DNA of 64,000 bases from Zophobihabitans entericus (GTDB taxonomy: Bacteria > Pseudomonadota > Gammaproteobacteria > Enterobacterales > Orbaceae), in contig NZ_CP050253.1 in assembly GCF_011745665.1 (NCBI RefSeq), positions 2,083,418 to 2,147,417 on the forward strand, given 5' to 3'. Position numbers and translations under genes: made by a program. Below, one piece after another: positions 29,833 through 39,248 of the stretch. The notes under the pieces are model-generated. The model was not told where the DNA came from, did not search any database, and saw only the letters and a list, made by a program, of their open reading frames with translations. The number at the start of each line of letters is the position of its first letter. Positions within the stretch are counted from its first letter, which is position 1.

Positions 29833-31683
29833 ATGCCAAAGTATCGTTCAGCAACATCAATAGAAGGTCGTAATATGGCAGGTGCTCGTTCTTTATGGCG
29901 AGCAACCGGAATGAAAAATGAAGATTTTGGTAAGCCAATTATTGCAGTCGTTAACTCATTTACACAATTTGTTCCGGGTCACGTACATTTAAAAGATATT
30001 GGACAATTAGTAGCAAGACACATTGAAGATGCTGGCGGTGTGGCAAAAGAGTTTAATACTATCGCTGTTGATGATGGTATTGCTATGGGACATGGTGGGA
30101 TGCTTTACTCGCTTCCTTCACGTGAACTGATTGCTGACTCGGTAGAGTATATGGTTAATGCGCACTGTGCTGACGCAATGATCTGTATTTCTAACTGTGA
30201 CAAAATCACTCCGGGAATGTTGATGGCTGCGCTGCGTCTTAATATTCCGGCAATTTTCGTTTCCGGTGGTCCTATGGAAGCGGGCAAAACTAAGCTTTCC
30301 GATCAAATAATTAAACTGGATTTAATCGATGCCATGATTCAGGGCGCAAATCCGGATGTCAGTGATGAAGATAGCCAAAAAATTGAAGAATCTGCGTGTC
30401 CAACTTGTGGTTCTTGCTCTGGTATGTTTACTGCTAACTCCATGAACTGTTTAGCTGAAGCACTTGGTTTAGCACTGCCGGGCAACGGTTCTTTAGTGGC
30501 AACGCATAAGCAACGTGAACACTTATTTGTTGAAGCTGCAAAACGTATTGTGGATTTAACTAAACGCTACTACGAAAAAGATGATGCTTCAGTTCTGCCA
30601 CGCGCTATTGCCAGCAAAGCCGCTTATGAAAATGCGATGGCACTAGACATTGCTATGGGTGGTTCAACCAACACTGTTCTGCATTTACTCGCGACAGCGC
30701 AAGAGGGTGAAGTCGATTTTGATATGACTGATATCGATCGTCTGTCTCGCTTAATTCCCCATTTATGTAAAGTAGCGCCAAGTACCCAAAAATACCATAT
30801 GGAAGATGTACACCGTGCAGGTGGTGTTATTTCTATTTTAGCTGAACTTGATAAAGCAGGTTTGGTGAATAATCAGGTGAAAAACGTATTAGGATTAACC
30901 CTGTCAGAAACTATCCAACAGTACGATATTTTAAAAACAACCAATGAAGCCGTGAAAAAAATGTATCGTTCAGGGCCGGCGGGTATTCGTACCACTAAGG
31001 CATTCTCTCAGGATTGTTATTGGGATGAGCTGGATACCGATCGTGAAAATGGTTGTATCCGTTCTAAAGAGTTTGCTTATAGCCAGGACGGCGGTCTTGC
31101 AGCGTTATACGGTAACGTAGCACTGGATGGTGCAATTGTAAAAACAGCGGGTGTTTCAGCAGAAAACTTAGTGTTTAAAGGTCCTGCAAAAGTTTATGAA
31201 AGTCAGGAAGATGCTGTTAGTGCAATTCTTGGTGGTAAAGTTGTTGCTGGTGATGTTGTGGTTATCCGCTATGAAGGGCCTAAAGGCGGGCCGGGCATGC
31301 AAGAGATGCTATATCCAACCAGCTTCTTAAAATCAATGGGACTGGGTAAAGCGTGTGCGCTAATTACTGATGGTCGTTTCTCTGGCGGTACATCAGGGCT
31401 TTCAATTGGTCATATTTCACCAGAAGCAGCCAATGGCGGTATGATTGGTTTAGTTAAAGATGGTGACTTGATCGATATTGATATACCAAAACGTCGTTTA
31501 GAACTGCTTGTTTCTCCTGAAGAGTTAGACAGACGCCGAGTGGCAGAAGAGGAACGTGGTGATAAAGCCTGGACACCAAAAGATCGAAAACGTCAGGTTT
31601 CTTATGCACTACGTGCCTATGCAAGTCTGGCAACAAGTGCTGATAAAGGCGCAGTCAGAGATAAATCAAAATTAGGCGGTTAA
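29833..31683 (+). CDS. ilvD: Dihydroxy-acid dehydratase
   Basis: IlvD is the iron-sulfur dehydratase that makes the 2-keto acids of Ile and Val. The product has 616 residues, as in E. coli. Cluster cysteines are in [10 protein letters not shown] and [19 protein letters not shown]. The end of the protein shows [19 protein letters not shown]. The ATG at 29833 (MPKYRSATS) has GGAG upstream and is the conserved start; the frame stays open seven codons further up. ilvA begins 1 bp after its stop. Confidence 0.97.
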   Translation: MPKYRSATSIEGRNMAGARSLWRATGMKNEDFGKPIIAVVNSFTQFVPGHVHLKDIGQLVARHIEDAGGVAKEFNTIAVDDGIAMGHGGMLYSLPSRELIADSVEYMVNAHCADAMICISNCDKITPGMLMAALRLNIPAIFVSGGPMEAGKTKLSDQIIKLDLIDAMIQGANPDVSDEDSQKIEESACPTCGSCSGMFTANSMNCLAEALGLALPGNGSLVATHKQREHLFVEAAKRIVDLTKRYYEKDDASVLPRAIASKAAYENAMALDIAMGGSTNTVLHLLATAQEGEVDFDMTDIDRLSRLIPHLCKVAPSTQKYHMEDVHRAGGVISILAELDKAGLVNNQVKNVLGLTLSETIQQYDILKTTNEAVKKMYRSGPAGIRTTKAFSQDCYWDELDTDRENGCIRSKEFAYSQDGGLAALYGNVALDGAIVKTAGVSAENLVFKGPAKVYESQEDAVSAILGGKVVAGDVVVIRYEGPKGGPGMQEMLYPTSFLKSMGLGKACALITDGRFSGGTSGLSIGHISPEAANGGMIGLVKDGDLIDIDIPKRRLELLVSPEELDRRRVAEEERGDKAWTPKDRKRQVSYALRAYASLATSADKGAVRDKSKLGG

Positions 31684-31684
31684 C

Positions 31685-33226
31685 GTGGTGATCAGAAAAC
31701 AATCTATGACAGGAGCGGACTATTTAAAGGCTACTCTCTGTTCACCCGTTTATGACGTGGCTGTTGTGACTCCACTGGAAAGAATGGAGAAAATCTCAGA
31801 TCGTTTGGGTAATCAGGTTTTTGTTAAACGCGAAGACCGTCAGCCAGTGCACAGCTTTAAAATTCGTGGTGCTCAGGCGATGATTGCCAGTCTTTCTGAC
31901 GAAGAGCGCAAAAAAGGGGTTATTGCCGCCTCTGCGGGTAATCATGCACAAGGCGTAGCGCTGTCTGCTTCAAGACGTGGAATTAACTCTCTGATTGTGA
32001 TGCCAATGACAACACCTGATATCAAAGTTGATGCAGTACGTAACTTTGGTGGGGAGGTGTTACTCTATGGTGCTAATTTTGATGAAGCGAAAACCAAAGC
32101 AATAGAGCTGGCAAAACAGCAGGGGCGTACTTTTATTCCACCGTTTGATCATCCGCTGGTGATTGCCGGTCAAGGCAGTGTGGCGATGGAGTTGTTACAG
32201 CAAAACGCCAGCCTTGATCGTATTTTTGTACCTGTTGGCGGCGGCGGACTGGCTGCTGGTGTTGCTGTGCTTATCAAACAAATTATGCCGTCGATTAAGG
32301 TGATTGCAGTTGAAGCGGAAGATTCTGCTTGTTTAAAAGCTGCGATGGAAGCGGGTGAGCCGGTTGATTTACCACGTGTTGGCTTGTTTGCTGAAGGTGT
32401 TGCAGTTAAACGTATTGGTGATGAAACCTTCCGTGTCTGTCAGCAATATTTAGATGATATCGTGGTGGTTGATAGCGATGAAATCTGTGCAGCAGTTAAA
32501 GACCTGTTTGATGACGTACGAGCAGTAGCAGAACCTTCAGGTGCACTGGCTCTGGCAGGACTCAAAAAATATGTTGATCAACATAACATTCGTGGTGAAA
32601 AGTTAGCACATGTGCTTTCTGGCGCAAATATGAATTTCCATAGTCTGCGTTATGTTTCTGAACGCTGCGAACTGGGCGAGAAACGTGAAGCACTCTTTGC
32701 TGTGACAATTCCGGAACAAAAAGGAAGTTTTTTAAAATTCTGTCAGTTACTTGGTGGTCGTTCTGTGACTGAGTTTAATTACCGTTATCACACAGCATCT
32801 GATGCCTGTATCTTTGTTGGTGTACGTATCTCTCGTGGTGAAGCAGAAAAAGAAGAGATCATTCGTGAGCTGTCTGTGGGTGGTTATGATGTAGTTGATC
32901 TTTCAGATGATGAAATGGCTAAACTCCATGTTCGTTATATGATTGGTGGAAAACCGTGCCAGCCAATTTCAGAACAGTTCTATAGTTTTGAATTTCCGGA
33001 ATCACCTGGGGCACTACTTAAGTTCTTACAAACTCTGGGAACTAACTGGAATATCTCAATGTTCCATTATCGTAGTCATGGTACTGATTATGGACGTGTG
33101 CTGGCAGGATTTGAACTGTCAGAAAAAGATGTGGCTTTTGCCCGTCATTTATCTGAGCTCAATTATGATTATCATGATGAAACAGCCAATCCATCGTTAA
33201 AATTCTTTTTAACGCATTCAAAATAA
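31685..33226 (+). CDS. ilvA: Threonine ammonia-lyase, biosynthetic
   Basis: IlvA deaminates threonine to 2-ketobutyrate, the first step to isoleucine, and is inhibited by isoleucine. The 513-residue protein has the PLP lysine K59 in VHSFKIRGA and the glycine loop VGGGGLAAG. Two C-terminal ACT-like regulatory domains begin near residue 330 (LFAVTIPEQKGSF and YSFEFPESPGALL). The start is GTG at 31685; a second GTG follows at once and an ATG lies 7 codons in, so the exact first codon is uncertain. It is the last gene of the operon. Confidence 0.95.
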   Translation: MVIRKQSMTGADYLKATLCSPVYDVAVVTPLERMEKISDRLGNQVFVKREDRQPVHSFKIRGAQAMIASLSDEERKKGVIAASAGNHAQGVALSASRRGINSLIVMPMTTPDIKVDAVRNFGGEVLLYGANFDEAKTKAIELAKQQGRTFIPPFDHPLVIAGQGSVAMELLQQNASLDRIFVPVGGGGLAAGVAVLIKQIMPSIKVIAVEAEDSACLKAAMEAGEPVDLPRVGLFAEGVAVKRIGDETFRVCQQYLDDIVVVDSDEICAAVKDLFDDVRAVAEPSGALALAGLKKYVDQHNIRGEKLAHVLSGANMNFHSLRYVSERCELGEKREALFAVTIPEQKGSFLKFCQLLGGRSVTEFNYRYHTASDACIFVGVRISRGEAEKEEIIRELSVGGYDVVDLSDDEMAKLHVRYMIGGKPCQPISEQFYSFEFPESPGALLKFLQTLGTNWNISMFHYRSHGTDYGRVLAGFELSEKDVAFARHLSELNYDYHDETANPSLKFFLTHSK

Positions 33227-33249
33227 TTTCTTTAGTATTTTTCTTAAAA

Positions 33250-33271
33250 GCGCGACTACGTCGCGCAACTC
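33250..33271 (+). repeat. Palindromic repeat unit, copy 1
   Basis: GCGCGAC-TAC-GTCGCGC is followed by AACTC. It is one of four 22-bp units of a family in this window (also 33472, 33532 and, inverted, 54123). It lies 23 bp after the ilvA stop. There is no U-run, so it is not an ordinary terminator. Confidence 0.8.
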
Positions 33272-33279
33272 AATTCAAA

Positions 33280-33360
33280 CCTCTTGTTGGGGTATCAGTA
33301 TGAGTTTGTTGGGGGAGCACGCCCCCTTTTGCATGTGTTTTTTAAGAGGATGCATACTGA
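33280..33360. other. Structured spacer segment with interlocking inverted repeats
   Basis: TCAGTATG (33295-33302) can pair with CATACTGA (33353-33360). CCTCTT (33281-33286) can pair with AAGAGG (33344-33349), crossing the first pair. Between them lies GGGGG-AGCAC-GCCCCC-TTTT (33311-33330), a terminator-like hairpin for ilvA transcripts. The island 33227-33637 holds no reading frame. Confidence 0.45.
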
Positions 33361-33432
33361 GCTTATCGGTACTATGGAGTAAGCGTTACATGGCTTGCAT
33401 GTTCAGCGCATCGGAATAGTACCGGTAAGCTC
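33359..33432. repeat. Long inverted repeat with 17-bp arms
   Basis: GAGCTTATCGGTACTAT (33359-33375) and ATAGTACCGGTAAGCTC (33416-33432) are complementary except for one G-U-type position, around a 40-nt loop. It could be a structured RNA or a small mobile palindromic element. Confidence 0.6.
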
Positions 33433-33442
33433 ACACCCAGGT

Positions 33443-33553
33443 TAATACTTTCACCGCTCCAAGATCTACAAGCACGACTACATCGTGCAACACACTCAAG
33501 CTAATACTTTCACCACTCTAAGTTCTACAAAGCGCGACTGTGTCGCGCAACTC
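33443..33553 (+). repeat. Two tandem direct repeats of about 51 bp carrying palindromic units 2 and 3
   Basis: Each copy starts TAATACTTTCACC, continues with a CTC-AAG-TCTACAA pattern and ends in the palindrome. Copies run 33443-33493 and 33502-33553. Unit 2 is GCACGAC-TAC-ATCGTGC (33472-33488) and unit 3 is GCGCGAC-TGT-GTCGCGC (33532-33548). The third base of unit 2 changes G to A and its partner changes C to T, so pairing is kept. This points to a selected or recently copied hairpin. Confidence 0.75.
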
Positions 33554-33637
33554 TAATAATTTCATATCTTAAGCAAAAGTGAAGTGCTATATTATACCCC
33601 ACATCCATTTAATTATTCATGCTTGAAGGAGTAGGTT

Positions 33638-34630
33638 ATGATTCGATTAGCTATCATTGGTACCAACTGGATTACGGATAAATTTGTTGACGCAGCTCAT
33701 CAAACCGGCAAGATTAAATTAGTTGCTGTATATTCCAGAAAGATTGAACAAGCTAAAGAGTTTGGTAAAAAATATCACGTTGAACACTATTTTGATTCTT
33801 TAGAAGACATGGCAAATTCGGATCTGATCGATGCAGTTTATATTGCCAGCCCAAATTCATTTCACTACCCGCAAGCGAAGTTTTTCCTTGAGCATAAAAA
33901 ACATGTTGTTTGCGAGAAACCAATCACATCAAATATCGAGCAAACAAGGTCTTTAATTAAGATTGCCAAAGAAAATCAAAAAATTATTTTTGAGGCCTTT
34001 AAAACTCCTTATTTGCCAAACTTTGAAGTGGTAAAACAGTTTTTACCAAAACTGGGCAAACTCCGTAAGGTGCTATTAACCTATTGTCAGTATTCATCAC
34101 GTTACCAACGCTACCTGGATGGTGAAAACCCAAATACCTTTAATCCTGAATTCTCTAATGGTTCAATTATGGATATTGGTCTTTACCCGGCAGGTGCTGC
34201 AATTGCACTTTGGGGTAAACCAAAAACTGTTTATGCAAATGCAACACTGCTTGATTCTGGAGTGGATGCGCACGGTACAGTTGTGATGAATTATGGTGAT
34301 TTTGATGTCACCATTTTCCACTCAAAAGTCAGTGATTCTAACATTCCAAGTGAAATTCAGGGTGAAGACGGCAGCATACTCATTGAACACGAATCAGTGA
34401 TGGAGAAAGTCACCTTTATTCCAAGAAAAGGCTTAGGCGTGACAGAAAACCTGACTCTTGAGCAGAAAGAAAACACCATGTATTACGAGGCAGAAGTCTT
34501 TGCTAAGTTGGTTCAAGATAACCAACTGGATCATAAAGGGCTGGTTTATTCTGAACAGTTATCAGAACTTTTAACTGAAGTGAGAAGACAAACTGGCGTA
34601 GTATTTCCTGCTGATAAACAAAGCATTTAA
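33638..34630 (+). CDS. Gfo/Idh/MocA-family oxidoreductase
   Basis: This 330-residue NAD(P)-dependent dehydrogenase has the N-terminal Rossmann start MIRLAIIGTNWI, IASPNSFHYPQA and the family's catalytic-type motif CEKPITSN (EKP at about 92-94). The C-terminal alpha/beta domain includes GSIMDIGLYP with the conserved D-x-G-x-Y. Members act on sugars, inositols and related compounds; the substrate cannot be predicted. It is a single gene with a good AAGGAG, isolated between the repeat island and a bidirectional terminator. Confidence 0.88.
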   Translation: MIRLAIIGTNWITDKFVDAAHQTGKIKLVAVYSRKIEQAKEFGKKYHVEHYFDSLEDMANSDLIDAVYIASPNSFHYPQAKFFLEHKKHVVCEKPITSNIEQTRSLIKIAKENQKIIFEAFKTPYLPNFEVVKQFLPKLGKLRKVLLTYCQYSSRYQRYLDGENPNTFNPEFSNGSIMDIGLYPAGAAIALWGKPKTVYANATLLDSGVDAHGTVVMNYGDFDVTIFHSKVSDSNIPSEIQGEDGSILIEHESVMEKVTFIPRKGLGVTENLTLEQKENTMYYEAEVFAKLVQDNQLDHKGLVYSEQLSELLTEVRRQTGVVFPADKQSI

Positions 34631-34665
34631 AAATTGCTTATTAATCAAATGGTTATTATTAAAAT

Positions 34666-34702
34666 TAAAAAGGATAAGTATCACTACTTATCCTTTTATT
34701 TT
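34666..34702. terminator. Bidirectional terminator between the Gfo/Idh/MocA gene and the M20 gene
   Basis: AAAAGGATAAGTA and TACTTATCCTTTT form a perfect 13-bp stem with a TCAC loop, A-rich on the left and followed by ATTTTTT on the right. It serves both convergent units. Confidence 0.88.
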
Positions 34703-34714
34703 TTAAGGTGTTAT

Positions 34715-35878
34715 TTATTTACCCAGTTGGGCATTCACAATTCCAACATAATAAGCTGCACCTGTGGTTAACACTTCATCGTTGAAGTTATAAGCAGGAT
34801 TGTGTAAGTTTGCTCCCGGACCTGCACCTAACCAGATATAAGCACCCGGTTTTTCCTGTAACATAAAGGCGAAGTCTTCAGCGCCCATTGATGGTTCAAC
34901 GTCAGTCACTACGTTTTCTGCTCCTACGATTTTAGAAGCTACTTCAATCGCTACATCAGTTTCTACTTTATGATTGATGGTGGCAGGGTAGCGACGCTCA
35001 TAACGAACTTCAGCTTTAGCATTAAACGTAGCGGCAAGCCCCTGAGAAATCTCATTGATACGTTTTTCAGCCATATCCTGTACATCTTTTTTAAATGAAC
35101 GCACAGTACCACGAATCACTGCTTCTTGTGGCAGAACGTTCCAGGTATCACCACTATGAATCTGAGTAATACTGACAACCAGCGAATCAAACGGATTAGC
35201 ATTACGGCTGGCAATCGTCTGTAAAGCAATCGCAATGTGGCTGGCCAGAACAATAGTATCTTTGCCTAAATGTGGCGCAGCAGCGTGAGCACCAAGTCCG
35301 GTTAGTTTAATTTCAAACGTGTCATAAGCAGCCATAATTGGACCCTGACAAATTAAGAAATGGCCAAGTGGCATATTAGGTTGGTTATGCATACCAAATA
35401 CAGACTCGATCGGGAAACGTTTGAATAAACCGTTTTCAACCATCACGCGTCCACCGCCTTCGTTCTCTTCAGCAGGTTGGAAGATTACAACCACAGTACC
35501 AGCAAAATCACGATGCTGAGCTAAATACTTTGCGGCACCAAGTAACATTGCGGTATGGCCATCATGACCGCAGGCATGCATTTTGCCCGGGATTTTAGAG
35601 CAGTAATTAATATCATTCTTTTCAATAACATCAAGAGCATCGATATCAGCACGTAGTCCGACCCATTTACCTTCTTTTTTACCTTTGATGATACCAACCA
35701 CACCTGTTGGCGCAAATTCAGTATAAAGTTCATCAATACCAAATGATTTGAGTTGCTCGATAATATACTGAGTCGTTTTTTGTTCTTCAAAAGCAGTTTC
35801 AGGATAAGTATGGATATGATGACGCCAGTCAGTCATCTCTTTTTTTAGAGCTTCGATATCTTTAGAAATATTAGTCAT
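34715..35878 (-). CDS. M20-family metal-dependent amidohydrolase (hippurate hydrolase-like)
   Basis: The 387-residue enzyme has the M20D layout. Metal ligands are in KMHACGHDGHTAML, PAEENEGGG and a late HNPAYNF. The dimerisation domain is inserted in the middle (GLGAHAAAPHLG). Relatives cleave N-acyl amino acids, hippurate, indole-acetyl amino acids or aminobenzoyl-glutamate. There is no signal peptide, so it acts in the cytoplasm. It is the last gene of a six-gene unit and starts 11 bp after the VOC gene. The context suggests that it hydrolyses what the ABC importer brings in. Confidence 0.88.
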   Translation of the reverse strand: MTNISKDIEALKKEMTDWRHHIHTYPETAFEEQKTTQYIIEQLKSFGIDELYTEFAPTGVVGIIKGKKEGKWVGLRADIDALDVIEKNDINYCSKIPGKMHACGHDGHTAMLLGAAKYLAQHRDFAGTVVVIFQPAEENEGGGRVMVENGLFKRFPIESVFGMHNQPNMPLGHFLICQGPIMAAYDTFEIKLTGLGAHAAAPHLGKDTIVLASHIAIALQTIASRNANPFDSLVVSITQIHSGDTWNVLPQEAVIRGTVRSFKKDVQDMAEKRINEISQGLAATFNAKAEVRYERRYPATINHKVETDVAIEVASKIVGAENVVTDVEPSMGAEDFAFMLQEKPGAYIWLGAGPGANLHNPAYNFNDEVLTTGAAYYVGIVNAQLGK

Positions 35879-35889
35879 TGCTTAGAGTC

Positions 35890-36738
35890 CTATTCTACAA
35901 AAGTCATTACTACACCAAACGTTTCACTTGCGGGAACTAAAATTGATGATTCCCTTTCAATAAATTTGATACTTCCGTCAGCCAGTGCTTGTCTTGTCTG
36001 TCCGAGAGATTTGGTTTTAAACGATAAGGCAACTTTACGATCTTTATCGTTTTTTGCTTTTGACAGTGTATCACCAAATTCTTTCTTTGTGGCTTCTGGT
36101 GTTAAATAATCGATGACTTTATTCTCAGCTTTAAGACGTAGTCCTCCGGCAATTTCAACAATCTGGCTACCTAGAAAGGTATTGCGCAACAGCTCAATGG
36201 ATTTAGTCGGATCTTTCGCTTCCAGAACAACACGGACAATATTTAACACGCCATTTTTATGCTTTTGCCATTCAGGACGATAAACCAATTCAGGAGTTAA
36301 GTGGTCACAAAAGAAAATTTGCCCGTTTGGAGTATAACTTGGATCGAGTCTTACTGTTTTAAAGCGAGCTTCTGGCTTTGAACCATCAGGTAATTCAACC
36401 GGACGGAAGAATGATTTAGGACCATTACCATCGACTTTGACACCATGAGCGATTAATGATTTATATAAACCTTCGGAATCTTTAGTTTTAAACACTAAAC
36501 CGGTTAAGCCGTTATCAAAGCGCCAGCTAGCATCTACTTTATCGGCATTTTGTGGTTCATAACCAAGGAGTTCCAGATAGGTAGTGCCAAAAATTGCCAG
36601 ATTATTGCTGGTACCCAGTGAGTGATGACCGCGAGCAGTCATGGTAAAGCCTAATTTTTGATACTGCTTATAAGAGGCATCTAACTGGTCTGAAACAGTG
36701 ATGACGACGTGGTCAATCTGCGGAATAATTTGTGTCAT
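35890..36738 (-). CDS. VOC (glyoxalase/dioxygenase-fold) family protein
   Basis: The 282-residue protein begins IDHVVITVSDQLDASYKQYQKLGF, the typical first beta-alpha unit of vicinal-oxygen-chelate proteins. It continues like the Glyoxalase_3-type group (PF13468-like), with FFCDHLTPELVYRPEW. Metal-binding His/Glu residues are plausible (IDHVV, CDHLT, TYLELLGYE) but not proven. It lies between the transporter ATPase gene and the M20 gene, 35 and 11 bp away, so it is surely cotranscribed. The reaction is unknown. Confidence 0.75.
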   Translation of the reverse strand: MTQIIPQIDHVVITVSDQLDASYKQYQKLGFTMTARGHHSLGTSNNLAIFGTTYLELLGYEPQNADKVDASWRFDNGLTGLVFKTKDSEGLYKSLIAHGVKVDGNGPKSFFRPVELPDGSKPEARFKTVRLDPSYTPNGQIFFCDHLTPELVYRPEWQKHKNGVLNIVRVVLEAKDPTKSIELLRNTFLGSQIVEIAGGLRLKAENKVIDYLTPEATKKEFGDTLSKAKNDKDRKVALSFKTKSLGQTRQALADGSIKFIERESSILVPASETFGVVMTFVE

Positions 36739-36773
36739 GCTTTTGCTCCTGTTTTGCTTAGAGTAAGACAGTC

Positions 36774-38411
36774 TTAAATGTGAATTGCTGGTGACATATC
36801 AATTAAACGGGGAGGATTCCAATTCTTCCCCGGCACAGCATCAAGTAGACTTTTGGTATACTCATGTTGTGGCTTGGTAAAAACTTGTGATGCAAGGCCT
36901 TGTTCAACAATATTACCGTTTTTCATGACGATAATTGAATCACAAATCTGAGCTGCAACGCGCAGATCATGGGTGATAAAAATTAATGTTAAGCCTAACT
37001 TTTCTCTTAGCTCAGCTAAAAGTTGTAATACTTGCTCTTGCACTGACACGTCTAGGGCTGAAACTGGCTCATCAGCCACCAGAATTTTAGGCTCCAGCGC
37101 TAATGCTCTGGCCAGACCAATACGCTGACGCTGACCACCAGAAAACTCATGGGGATAACGATGTACCGCTTCACTATCCAGACCGACTAATTTAAACAGC
37201 ACTTTGGCTTTTTCCATGGCACTTTGCTTTGTCATTCCATATAGCTGAGGACCAATAGCTACTTGTTCTCCTACTTTTTTACGTGGATTGAGTGACGCAT
37301 AAGGATCCTGAAACACCATCTGAATATTGCGTGAATATTGACGCAGAGTTTTACCTTTTAGGTCAGCAATATTGACGTTATCAAATTCAATTTGTCCCTC
37401 ATCAATATTCAACAACTTTATGATACAACGTGCAAGTGTTGATTTACCGGAACCGCTCTCTCCAACAATCCCAATGGTGCCTCCCTGAGGAACGGTAAAA
37501 CTGACATCATTAACAGCGTGAGTAATACGTCTATTGCGCTTAAACAGGCCACCGCTACGATAAGTTTTAGTTACATGATTTACATTTAATATGCTGTTTT
37601 GGCTAATTAAACGGGCATCGCTTGGTGATAGCGGCGGCACTGCAGCGATTAATCGTTGAGTATAAGGATGAGTCGGATGATTCAGGACGTCATTAACACT
37701 ACCTTGTTCAACCAGTTCGCCTTTTTGAATCACAGCCACATGAGTGGCAATTTCTGCCACCACACCAAAGTCATGGGTGATAAACAGCACGGCAGTCCCT
37801 TTACGCTGCTGTAAATCACGGATTAGTTTTAAAATATGAGCCTGAGTCGTTACATCCAGCGCTGTTGTTGGTTCATCTGCGATCAAAACGGTGGGCTCTA
37901 ATGCTAAAGCCATGGCTATCATCGCACGCTGGCGTTGTCCACCTGAGAGTTCATGCGGATAAGCTTTTGCGGCAGCCTCTGGGTTTGGAATCTGTACATC
38001 ATTTAACAGCTCAAGCACTTTTTTATTGATGTCAGCTTTTTTTAACTTTGTATGGGTCCAATACATCTCTGCGATTTGATCTGCAATGGTACGCAGTGGA
38101 TTAAGTGCGGTCATCGGCTCCTGAAAAATCATACCAATACGTGCGCCACGAATTTTACGCATCTGAGCATCGTTATAAGTCAGCAGATCTTCACCCTCAA
38201 ACAGGATTTCACCGGAAGTCGCTTTTACCCGTTCAGGAAGTAATCCCATAATCGCACTGGACATCATCGATTTACCAGAACCGCTCTCACCGACAATACA
38301 CAGAATTTCGTTATTGTTTAGCTCAAGAGAGACATTACTGATCGCATAGGGGCGATCAGCACCTTTAGGCAAGCTGACACTTAAATTGTGAATAGATAGT
38401 AGTGTACTCAT
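36774..38411 (-). CDS. Peptide-type ABC transporter, fused double ATPase
   Basis: This 545-residue protein has two ATP-binding cassettes in tandem, a DppD-DppF fusion as in GsiA or YejF. Walker A motifs are GESGSGKS at 41-48 and 317-324. Signatures are LSGGQRQR (155-162) and FSGGQRQR, with Walker [12 protein letters not shown] and [11 protein letters not shown]. Both halves look active. Its start overlaps the end of the second permease gene by 4 bp, so the two are translationally coupled. Confidence 0.95.
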   Translation of the reverse strand: MSTLLSIHNLSVSLPKGADRPYAISNVSLELNNNEILCIVGESGSGKSMMSSAIMGLLPERVKATSGEILFEGEDLLTYNDAQMRKIRGARIGMIFQEPMTALNPLRTIADQIAEMYWTHTKLKKADINKKVLELLNDVQIPNPEAAAKAYPHELSGGQRQRAMIAMALALEPTVLIADEPTTALDVTTQAHILKLIRDLQQRKGTAVLFITHDFGVVAEIATHVAVIQKGELVEQGSVNDVLNHPTHPYTQRLIAAVPPLSPSDARLISQNSILNVNHVTKTYRSGGLFKRNRRITHAVNDVSFTVPQGGTIGIVGESGSGKSTLARCIIKLLNIDEGQIEFDNVNIADLKGKTLRQYSRNIQMVFQDPYASLNPRKKVGEQVAIGPQLYGMTKQSAMEKAKVLFKLVGLDSEAVHRYPHEFSGGQRQRIGLARALALEPKILVADEPVSALDVSVQEQVLQLLAELREKLGLTLIFITHDLRVAAQICDSIIVMKNGNIVEQGLASQVFTKPQHEYTKSLLDAVPGKNWNPPRLIDMSPAIHI

Positions 38412-39238
38412 CGTCTTTTTAGCCTCGGGTTTAAGGCATCGTTAATACCTTGTCCTACCAGTGAAACAGATAAAACTGTGAATAAAATAGCCAGACCCGG
38501 AATAGCGGAAACATACCACTGTGCGCGTAACACAGTGCGTCCACCACCAATTAAATTCCCCCATGATGGCACATTAGGATCAGAGAGATTTAAAAAGGCC
38601 AGCGCACTCTCCATTAAAATGGCGGTTGAAAGAATCACACTGGCATACATAATGACAGGTGGCAGGGCATTAGGCAGTATTTCACTAAAGATCAACCGGA
38701 AATTGGTCATACCTAGTGTTCGCCCGGCCTGTACAAATTCCTGATTACGTAAGGATAAAAATTCAGCCCGGGTTAAGCGCGCTACCGGCGGCCACGACAC
38801 CAAGCCAATTGAGACAACGACAATTTCAATCGTCGAACCAAAAACAGCGACAGCCACAAGTAGTAGCAAGAAGTTAGGTAAAATTTGAAAGGCTTCTGTG
38901 ATTCTCATCAACATATCATCAATAAAACCACCAAAAAAGCCGGAAACAGCGCCCACAGTAATACCGATAACGATAGAAATCACTGTAGCAATCAAGCCAA
39001 TAAATAAAGAGATTCTGGCACCATGAAAGATTTGCGCTGCAATATTTCGCCCGACCTGATCTGTACCTAAGATAAATTTAGGATTATCCATTGGCCACTG
39101 TAGCGGACACCCGGCCAGACTTAATGGATTACCCGGATAAAACCAGTTTGCGCTCAAAGCAACAGCAATAATAACAAGCAACAGAATTAAACCCAATATG
39201 GCAACAGGGCTGCGAAAGTAATCTTTTACAAATGACAT
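38408..39238 (-). CDS. Peptide-type ABC transporter permease (DppC-like)
   Basis: The product is 276 residues with an N-terminal helix, a periplasmic stretch ending in GTDQVGRNIAAQIFHGARISL, five further membrane helices and the EAA-like loop RTLGMTNFRLIFSEILPNALP that docks on the ATPase. The ATG at 39238 has AGGAG eight bases upstream; the frame extends nine codons further without such a site. It follows the DppB-like gene by 10 bp. Confidence 0.93.
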   Translation of the reverse strand: MSFVKDYFRSPVAILGLILLLVIIAVALSANWFYPGNPLSLAGCPLQWPMDNPKFILGTDQVGRNIAAQIFHGARISLFIGLIATVISIVIGITVGAVSGFFGGFIDDMLMRITEAFQILPNFLLLLVAVAVFGSTIEIVVVSIGLVSWPPVARLTRAEFLSLRNQEFVQAGRTLGMTNFRLIFSEILPNALPPVIMYASVILSTAILMESALAFLNLSDPNVPSWGNLIGGGRTVLRAQWYVSAIPGLAILFTVLSVSLVGQGINDALNPRLKRR

Positions 39239-39248
39239 TTCTTCGCTC

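Noticed and set aside
33443-33553. Repeat array considered as a CRISPR
   Set aside because: There are only two direct repeats with no regular spacers, the units are perfect palindromes, and no cas gene is near.
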